A stretch of DNA of 43,313 bases from an uncultured Geobacter sp. (GTDB lineage Bacteria; Desulfobacterota; Desulfuromonadia; Geobacterales; CAIOGM01). This document shows, in pieces, positions 33,531 to 40,400 of the stretch (the first letter of the stretch is position 1; each line of letters starts with the position of its first letter). The stretch lies in assembly GCA_903902855.1 (NCBI GenBank), contig CAIUWK010000017.1, forward strand, positions 1-43,313. Direction: 5' to 3'. The notes below the pieces were generated by a model. That model was not told the DNA's origin, searched no databases, and saw only the letters and a program-made list of their open reading frames with translations. Both the position numbers and the translations under genes were made by a program.

Positions 33531-34904
33531 ATGAAAAAAGTCCGTGTCCTGGTCGTAGACGACGAGCACCTGATCCGCTGGTCCCTGGAACATAACCTCA
33601 AAAAGCAGGGGTACGACGTGCTCACGGCAGGGAGCGGGGAAGACGCTTTGAGGTTGGTGAGGGAAGAGCAGCCTGACCTGGTGCTGCTGGACATTCAACT
33701 CCCGGGAATCAGCGGCATGGAGGTGCTGGAAAAAATCAAGGAGTTCGACGAGGAGATCATCGTCATCATGGTAACTGCCCATGGCGGCCTGGAAACGGCC
33801 GTCAACGCCATGCGTGTGGGAGCCTACGATTATATCAACAAGCCGTTCAATCTGGATGAGATCGCGGTGGTGGTGAAGAAGGCGCTGGAAACCTTTGACC
33901 TTCGTCGCGAGGTCGCGCGCCTCAGGAGTGAGCACAAGAAGAGCGGACCTCCCGACATCGTCGGGACCGGCCACCATATGCAGAGCATTTTGGAGATGAT
34001 GGGCAAGGTGGCGCGCAGCGATGCCTCCACCGTTCTGGTTCTGGGAGAGTCGGGGACCGGGAAGGAACTGGTGGCCAAATGGATACACTACCAGTCTGCA
34101 CGGGCGGAAAAACCGTTCATCGCCATCAACTGTGCCGCTGTGCCGGCAACACTTCTGGAAAGTGAGCTGTTCGGTCATGAAAAGGGGGCCTTTACCGATG
34201 CCAAGAATGCCAAGAAGGGGCTCTTTGAGCTTGCTGACGGCGGCACGGTGTTTCTGGACGAGATCGGTGATATGGAAATGGGGATGCAGGCCAAATTGCT
34301 CCGGTTCCTGGAAGACCGTACCTTTCGGCGCATCGGCGGCTCCAAGGTTCTCTCCGTGGATGTGAGGATCATCTCCGCCACCAACAAGGATCTGATCAAG
34401 GCCATAGAAGAGAAGCTGTTCCGTAATGACCTCTATTACCGTCTTCAGGTTATCCCGATTTTCCTCCCCCCTTTGCGGGAAAGGCGAGATGACATCCTGC
34501 TCATAGCCCGCTATTTTATAGATAACTTTAATCGAGAATTCAACAAACAGGTGGCCGGCATCAGCAGTGAGGCGCAACTGCTGCTCCAGAGCTACCACTG
34601 GCCCGGCAACATCCGCGAGTTGAAAAACGTCATCGAGCGGGCCATCATTCTCGGCACCGGTGACCTTCTTGCCGAAGATCATCTTCCCGTAGAGATAGCC
34701 CTCCGGAAGGAGTCTCCGGTTAAGAGTTCGTCTTCTTCGTTCATCCTCCCCCCTGAGGGGGTGGACATCGATGAAGTAGAGAAGGACCTGATCCGGCAGG
34801 CGCTGGAGACCTCCGAAGGAAATCAGTCAAAGGCTGCCAAGAAGCTGAACCTTGGGATTGACGCCTTCAGATACCGGATGAAAAAATTCGATATTATCAA
34901 GTAG
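33531..34904 (+). CDS. NtrC/ZraR-family sigma-54 activator (response regulator)
   Basis: A 457-residue protein: receiver (D10, D11, D54), AAA+ sigma-54 interaction domain (Walker A GESGTGKE near 172, the GAFTGA loop as GAFTDA near 219, Walker B in FLDEIGDM), and a Fis-type HTH at the end (NQSKAAKKLNLGIDAFRYRMKKF). Start ATG 33531 after AAGGAG. It is presumed phosphorylated by the haem kinase. The nearest sigma-54 promoter is at 35485-35500, 580 bp downstream, ahead of the NHL/cytochrome genes; that target is inferred. Confidence 0.95.
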   Translation: MKKVRVLVVDDEHLIRWSLEHNLKKQGYDVLTAGSGEDALRLVREEQPDLVLLDIQLPGISGMEVLEKIKEFDEEIIVIMVTAHGGLETAVNAMRVGAYDYINKPFNLDEIAVVVKKALETFDLRREVARLRSEHKKSGPPDIVGTGHHMQSILEMMGKVARSDASTVLVLGESGTGKELVAKWIHYQSARAEKPFIAINCAAVPATLLESELFGHEKGAFTDAKNAKKGLFELADGGTVFLDEIGDMEMGMQAKLLRFLEDRTFRRIGGSKVLSVDVRIISATNKDLIKAIEEKLFRNDLYYRLQVIPIFLPPLRERRDDILLIARYFIDNFNREFNKQVAGISSEAQLLLQSYHWPGNIRELKNVIERAIILGTGDLLAEDHLPVEIALRKESPVKSSSSSFILPPEGVDIDEVEKDLIRQALETSEGNQSKAAKKLNLGIDAFRYRMKKFDIIK

Positions 34905-35030
34905 TCATACTCTCCCAGGGGTGATCCGGCCATGAGGGGAGTGGTGACGTTTATTTGTACGTAACGCGTAAATTTAATTCTTGCATTGCGTTACTTTGTA
35001 GTGTAATTTTTCCGACACAATTGAATAGAT

Positions 35031-35117
35031 AGATACACGATAATACTAAACCATCCGCGAGGATGGGACGGAAAGCCTACAGGGTCTCACCGAGACAGCC
35101 GGGTCGCCGAAATATCT
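35031..35117 (+). ncRNA. GEMM-I riboswitch aptamer, 3',3'-cGAMP-type variant
   Basis: The aptamer core is clear. P1b is CCATCC-GCGA-GGATGG with its GNRA loop (35051-35066), then GACGGAAAGCC, the second hairpin GTCTC-acc-GAGAC (35084-35096), AGCCGGG-tcGCCGA, and outer P1 strands AGATA (35031-35035) and TATCT (35113-35117). Aligned on the AAACC after the ligand-contacting segment, the base equivalent to Vc2 G20 is A (in TACTAAACC), the substitution that defines GEMM variants preferring 3',3'-cGAMP, reported for Geobacter cytochrome and pilus genes. Plus strand, upstream of the NHL and multihaem cytochrome genes. Expression platform at 35099-35136. Confidence 0.85.
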
Positions 35118-35136
35118 CATGGATATTTGCGCCCGG
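35099..35136 (+). promoter_or_regulatory. Alternative hairpin (expression platform) of the GEMM riboswitch
   Basis: CCGGG(t)CGC(cg)AAATATC pairs with GATATTT-GCG-CCCGG around a TCATG loop (35117-35121). All bases pair except three bulged ones. The 5' arm is made of the aptamer's own 3' end, including most of the P1 strand TATCT, so aptamer and hairpin cannot coexist. It is terminator-like, but the following bases (ATTCTGCACC) lack a strong U-run. Confidence 0.65.
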
Positions 35137-35484
35137 ATTCTGCACCTCCCCCTACTTTTGCACAATCCCGGCTCACTATCCACCCACACTACGACGCAAT
35201 CGGCTGAGAGTTCAAGCTGTTGACGTCGTACTCTCCCTGTACGGAGCAGTTCGCGTAAAGCGTTGTTCGTTCATGTTACCTTGCTGACGCTTGGCGTTTG
35301 TATGCTGCAACCATTCTTGTTGTTACAGCTCTGCTAAATGCTGCTAATGACGACTCCATCCTATATGTATTCTGATGCTTTTCTGTTTCGTAATTGCTAT
35401 CAGTATAGTATAACCTCTTGTTTGTCTTGATAAAAAACAGATAGTAACTTTTATTTAGAATGGCAGGGATGCATCCGTTGTATC
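35137..35484. other. Long AT-rich leader between riboswitch and sigma-54 promoter
   Basis: No gene is supported here: short frames lack ribosome-binding sites and overlap the riboswitch. The stretch may contain activator-binding sites for the sigma-54 promoter just downstream. I saw no strong inverted repeat to name as such. Confidence 0.35.
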
Positions 35485-35500
35485 TGGCATTTATTTTGCA
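35485..35500 (+). promoter_or_regulatory. Sigma-54 (-24/-12) promoter of the NHL/cytochrome operon
   Basis: TGGCATTTATTTTGCA keeps GG (35486-35487) and GC (35498-35499) at exact spacing and differs from TGGCAC-N5-TTGCA at one conserved base. Transcription should start near 35511, giving a 70-nt leader before the NHL gene. The site lies about 350 bp below the riboswitch, so transcripts from it bypass the riboswitch. Confidence 0.65.
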
Positions 35501-35580
35501 GATATATCGCGAATGATGCAGCGAGAAAATCGTGCAAAATGACCATAACCCTTTAAAACAAAAGGCAACAGAGGCGAACT

Positions 35581-37362
35581 ATGATGACGACAAGAGCAAG
35601 CAGGGTTCTCAAGGTTCTGGTGATTTCGCTGGTAGTGGCAGCCATATCGCGGGGTGAGGCTGTCACGGCCGCCATCCTGCCGGTGGTGACCGGGCAAGGG
35701 GTGATTGAACAGTCATTACGGACCCCTACCAGGCTTACGGTGGGCGCAGGGGGAACCCTGTATATAGCCGATCCGGCAAACCGGGGTGTGCTGAAGTTTA
35801 CTGCCGGCGGTAATCTCATCCAGAAGATAGCGGTCAAGGGTATCCCGCAAGGAGTGGCGGTGACTGCAGACGGGCGTCTGCTGGTGAGCCTCAAGGAGTC
35901 CGTGGCCATCTTCGACTCCGCAGGATTGGAGATAGGGACGCTCGGTTCGGGAGCAGGTCAGTTTGTCAGTTCGGCGGACATCGCAGTTGATGATGCAGGA
36001 TTGATCTACGTCACCGACAGCAAGGGGGGGTGCGTCCAGTCGTTTAAGAGTGACGGCGCCTATCTCTCCCGCTTCGGCGTCAAAGGAAGCGGCGAGGGTC
36101 AGTTTCTGTATCCTACCGGAATAGCTTTTGAAAAAGTGTCCAAGCAACTGGCCGTGGTTGATTCGCTGAACGGTCGGGTACAGTTCTATGATCTGTCCGG
36201 TTCTTATCAGCGGGCCATAGGGTCCATCGGCACCGGCCCGCTCAAGTTCATGCATCCCCAGGGGGTGACTTTCGAGTATGGTGCTGCCGACAGTGTCAGA
36301 ATGTATGTATCGGACCCCATGCTGAAGAAGGTTCAAGCCATCGATCCTGGCGGTTCGGGAGTATTTCTCTCCTATATAAACGACAGTCGTGACGGTCACA
36401 CCCTTCCTTCGGAACTGGCCTTCGACCAGACGCTGCACCGTCTCTATATGGTAAACGGTCTGGGGGGGATCAGCTATTTCCAGATCGTCGACGGAAGCGT
36501 TGTTGTCAATAGTACGACAACGGTCACGAACTCTGCCACAGTCATTGCATCCACTGCTCAGTCGTCTGGTGCGGCGGTTACCATCACGGCAGCTACAACC
36601 GTTGCCCCGTTCGTACTCTCTACTGTCGCCGACGGAAGTACCGTCACCGGTGACCTTCTGGATATTACCGGACAGGCCTCGTCCGTTCGAACGATAGCGG
36701 TGAACGGTCAACCGGTAACGGTGTCCAACGGCCTGTTCAGTACGGCAGTTCTGCTTGCTGCGGGTTCCAATGAGATCGTCGTCACGGCAGTCGACGCCGG
36801 AGGTAAGAGCTGGAAAGAGAGCAGAACGGTGATTCGTGATGCCGGGGCGCCGCTGGTGACCGTAGTAAATACTGATGTGCAGGTCACCACCAAGGCGCTT
36901 CTGAACCTCAGCGGGACCTTGGATCGTGGCGCATACGTCTCCGTCGCCGGCGTACCTGCCGACGTGAACAAGCTTGAGTGGAGCTCCAGCGTTACTCTGA
37001 CGCCGGGACTTAATACGATCGAAATACAGGCCATAGATCTTACCGGCCAGGTAGCGAATCGGAAGCGGACGGTATTCTATACCCCTGCCGCTCCGGAACT
37101 GGCGGTTACCGTGCCGGGAGAAGATCTGGTAACTGCCAAGAAGAAGTTCATTGTCAAGGGTGTGGTATCCGGCGCCGCCGATACGACGGTAACCGCTGAA
37201 CTTGACGGGGTTCCGCAAAAGATTACGGTTGCCAACGGTCAGTTCGCACTCCCCCTTGAATTCACGCAGAACGGCACCTATACTCTGACCCTGTTTGCCG
37301 CAGCCGGCGGTGGGGACGTGAGTACCGTCAGCCGGACCATCGTCTATCGTGCCGTACAGTAA
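35581..37362 (+). CDS. Exported NHL-repeat beta-propeller protein with Ig-like C-terminus
   Basis: A 593-residue protein. A signal peptide (VLKVLVISLVVAAISRG, cleavage likely after VTA near 30) is followed by an NHL propeller of about six blades (residues 35-300; for example LYIADPANRGVLKF, IYVTDSKGGCVQSF). A Ser/Thr/Val-rich linker leads to three Ig-like domains of about 85 residues. No haem motif. Start ATG 35581, or 35584, after AGAGGCG. It precedes the giant cytochrome gene by 60 bp and is presumably co-transcribed; NHL proteins commonly accompany outer-surface multihaem cytochromes in Geobacteraceae, where they may serve as scaffold. Confidence 0.88.
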   Translation: MMTTRASRVLKVLVISLVVAAISRGEAVTAAILPVVTGQGVIEQSLRTPTRLTVGAGGTLYIADPANRGVLKFTAGGNLIQKIAVKGIPQGVAVTADGRLLVSLKESVAIFDSAGLEIGTLGSGAGQFVSSADIAVDDAGLIYVTDSKGGCVQSFKSDGAYLSRFGVKGSGEGQFLYPTGIAFEKVSKQLAVVDSLNGRVQFYDLSGSYQRAIGSIGTGPLKFMHPQGVTFEYGAADSVRMYVSDPMLKKVQAIDPGGSGVFLSYINDSRDGHTLPSELAFDQTLHRLYMVNGLGGISYFQIVDGSVVVNSTTTVTNSATVIASTAQSSGAAVTITAATTVAPFVLSTVADGSTVTGDLLDITGQASSVRTIAVNGQPVTVSNGLFSTAVLLAAGSNEIVVTAVDAGGKSWKESRTVIRDAGAPLVTVVNTDVQVTTKALLNLSGTLDRGAYVSVAGVPADVNKLEWSSSVTLTPGLNTIEIQAIDLTGQVANRKRTVFYTPAAPELAVTVPGEDLVTAKKKFIVKGVVSGAADTTVTAELDGVPQKITVANGQFALPLEFTQNGTYTLTLFAAAGGGDVSTVSRTIVYRAVQ

Positions 37363-37422
37363 TCGCTTGACACCATTGTCGAGACAGAGATAACGGAATT
37401 TCTCAAGGACCAGGAGTTGAAC

Positions 37423-40400
37423 ATGAACGTATTGATAAGAGGAATTATTCTGACAGTTCTCTTGGTAGCGCTGGGAGCCCCCTGTGCCATGGCGATCGAT
37501 CCGCCGCATGACGCAACCAACGCCATCAGTTGTCCAAGCTGTCACTTTGCGGGTGCGTCCATCAACTCCGTTGGGTTCACCAACTTCTGTAACAGCTGTC
37601 ACCGGCCGGGAGGCATGGCTCAGCTTCATCCTTTCTCGCCCAACGACGCCTCCAACATTTTCAATAATGTTACCAGCAAGCGGACCGGGGTTATCATGCA
37701 GACCTCCCATAACTGGGGGGGGAAGCTCGATGTTCCCCGTGCCGGCGCGGCAACACCGGCAGCAGCATCACCCCTCACCGGCACCACCACCGCACCTCTG
37801 GTCGGGCTATCCTGCGATCGCTGCCACTCACCCCATTTATCGATCCAGTCGGCCACCAATTCCTTCCCGTTCCTCCGGACGCTGAAAGAGCAGGATCAGA
37901 TCTGTTTCGAGTGCCACGGCATCAGGAAAACCACCAATCAGACCACCGGCTCCCATCCGGTAACCATGACCTATACCACCGCCATCAAGAAGTTTGCCCG
38001 CTATACCTCCAAATTTTATACGACTCCGGTCAACGCGAATCCGGCGAATAGCAGTTCAGCCATGAGACTCAACGGCGGACAGGTTCTCTGCAGTAGCTGC
38101 CACGGCATGCATTTCGCCGACTCCAACAGCGCCACCTTCGATAATGCCAGCTCGGTTGTCTTGGGGCGATTGGTCCCCAGTGACGGCTTCCTCCTCCGCA
38201 CCGACCGTCGCGGCGCAACGGCAAATGCGGTGAACATCTGCACCAACTGCCACAAGGGGAAGAGCGCCCACAACGGCAAGAATCAGAACATTCAGTGTGC
38301 CGATTGCCATGGCGGTCACGTTGACGAGGCTGACGGCACGAAAGCCAATGTCTGGCTTGTCAATCGCTACATGTCCTACTCCACCGGAACCTATAAACTG
38401 AACAACAGGCTGGCTCAAAAGGCGACCTTCTTCCAGTCCACCACCGTCAAGAACTACCGTGATGCGGGCAATACCGGTGTCTGCCAGGCGTGCCACGCCC
38501 TGCCGACGACCGTTTCCGAGCACAGCCAGCCCAACGTCAACTGTAACCTCTGCCACTACCACGATAACCCCAAAGGCTCCTTCGCCGTTGCCAGTTGCAA
38601 CACCTGCCACGGTTACCCCCCCAAAGCTAACGTTGCCGGCGGACCCACCGGTTATGCCGCCGGTTACACACGGGCAGACGAATCCAAGAGCCCGCACTCG
38701 ACCCATGACGGCATCTATGCCTTCAGTTGCGATAACTGCCATAAAGGAAACAGCCATAACAGCGGCACCTACTCCGATGTCTTCCTGAGCCCGTCCGGAA
38801 CTCTTGCCGCGTCCGACGGCGCCACGCCGACCTACACCGCTGCCAGTTTTACCTGCTCGGCTACCTACTGCCATAGCGACGGGGCACCTCGTACCGCGAC
38901 CCAGTTGAACGGAACCCTCACGAGTAGTACGGTGGTCTGGCTCGACGGCAAGGGGAGCTACACTGCCTCGTCGACCCACTGCCAGAAGTGTCACGGCGAC
39001 GCCTCCACCCTGAACAGCAACGCCCACGCCAAGCATGTCAGTCCCACCAGCGGTAGAGGGTACAGCTGTGGAATCTGCCATAGCCAGACGGTGGCGTTTA
39101 ACAACAGCACCTCCATCCTGAACAAGAGTTTGCACGTCAACAACGTGAAAGAGATCTCCTTCGCGGGTCTGGGTTCTGGCTCCACGTTCAACGCGGCAGC
39201 CGGCACCGCCACCTGCTCCACCTCCTGCCACAGCAACGGCAAAGGAGCATCACCGCTGACGGTCCCGGCCTGGACCTCTGCGGCTTCGGGCGCCTGCGGC
39301 ACCTGTCACAACGCCACCGCACCGCTCATCAGCACCAATGCGCACACGGCACACTTCACCGCCGTCTACGGCCCTAACTTTGCAGCTACGACAGCCTCCT
39401 GCGCCTCCTGCCACAGTTACACCACAGAGGTCGCCGCCACCCACGTTAACGGTTCCGTCGATACACCGGTGGGCAACTGTACGACCAACTGCCACAAAAA
39501 CGGGATCAATACCTCCACTAACTGGAGCGGCGGGCGGGTCAGCTGCGAGAGCTGCCATACCGGATCACTCTCGGTCATCGGCGTGACCGCACCGGACAAG
39601 AGCCTCTCGACCACCAAGGGGCACAATCAGTCAACCTTTACCGGTACCCCCAGCTGCAACAGCTGTCATAACCCAGATTCGGCCCATATCACCGGTACCC
39701 TCAGCGGCAACGTCCGGCTGACCCTGGCCAACGATAACGGTCAGTGCGCCTCCTGCCATAACTCTTCGGGCAATACCATCGCCCGGTTCCAGAACATGAG
39801 CACTCACTTCTCGGTGAGAGGTGGTTCACAGGATATGCTCTGCAAGCAGTGCCATGACCCCCACGGCACCAGCAACCTCTCCATGATTCGGACCCAGCTG
39901 AAGGGGACCTGGACCAACGCTACTACCTACAGCATCACCTATACCGACGCGGTGAACGGTTTCGTTAATACGGCCACCAACCGCGGTCTCTGCCAGGTCT
40001 GCCACACCCAGACTAAGCACTACCGTGCCGGCATACCGGAAGCGGGCCACCCCGTCAGCGGCTGCCTCAACTGCCACTCCCACCGTGCAGCCGGAGGCGC
40101 CTTCAAGCCGAAGGGGACCTGTGACGCCTGCCACGGCTACCCCCCGGCACCCCGTGACGTGGCTAACCTGGCCTTCGGCACTGCGGGGAATTATCTCAAC
40201 GCAGCCTATGAAAACTACAGCGGCGGCGGCGGCGCCCATATGATTCCGAGCCACATTTCCCCGACGGTCACGGCGGACCAGGGGTGGGTCAACTGTGTCA
40301 GGTGCCACAACGGCGGCAATGCCAGTCACAAGGCGATCACGCCGATGAATGCGAACATCGCCAACGTCACCGTGGCCGTTGATCAGAAATACAAATTCAA

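Noticed and set aside
35063..35287. A 74-codon frame after the NtrC-type gene
   Set aside because: Its first third lies within the GEMM aptamer and it has no ribosome-binding site or family likeness.
37366..37398. TTGACA as a separate promoter for the cytochrome gene
   Set aside because: No acceptable -10 box follows at 16-18 bp; co-transcription with the NHL gene is simpler.
35716..37710. A 664-codon open frame on the minus strand opposite the NHL gene
   Set aside because: It is a shadow of high-GC coding sequence: no ribosome-binding site, unnatural composition, and the plus strand has a clear signal peptide and NHL repeats.
38056..39231. Long minus-strand frames opposite the cytochrome (also 39250-41997)
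   Set aside because: They are antisense to the haem motifs and Ig repeats; low-complexity Gly/Val content is typical of shadow frames.
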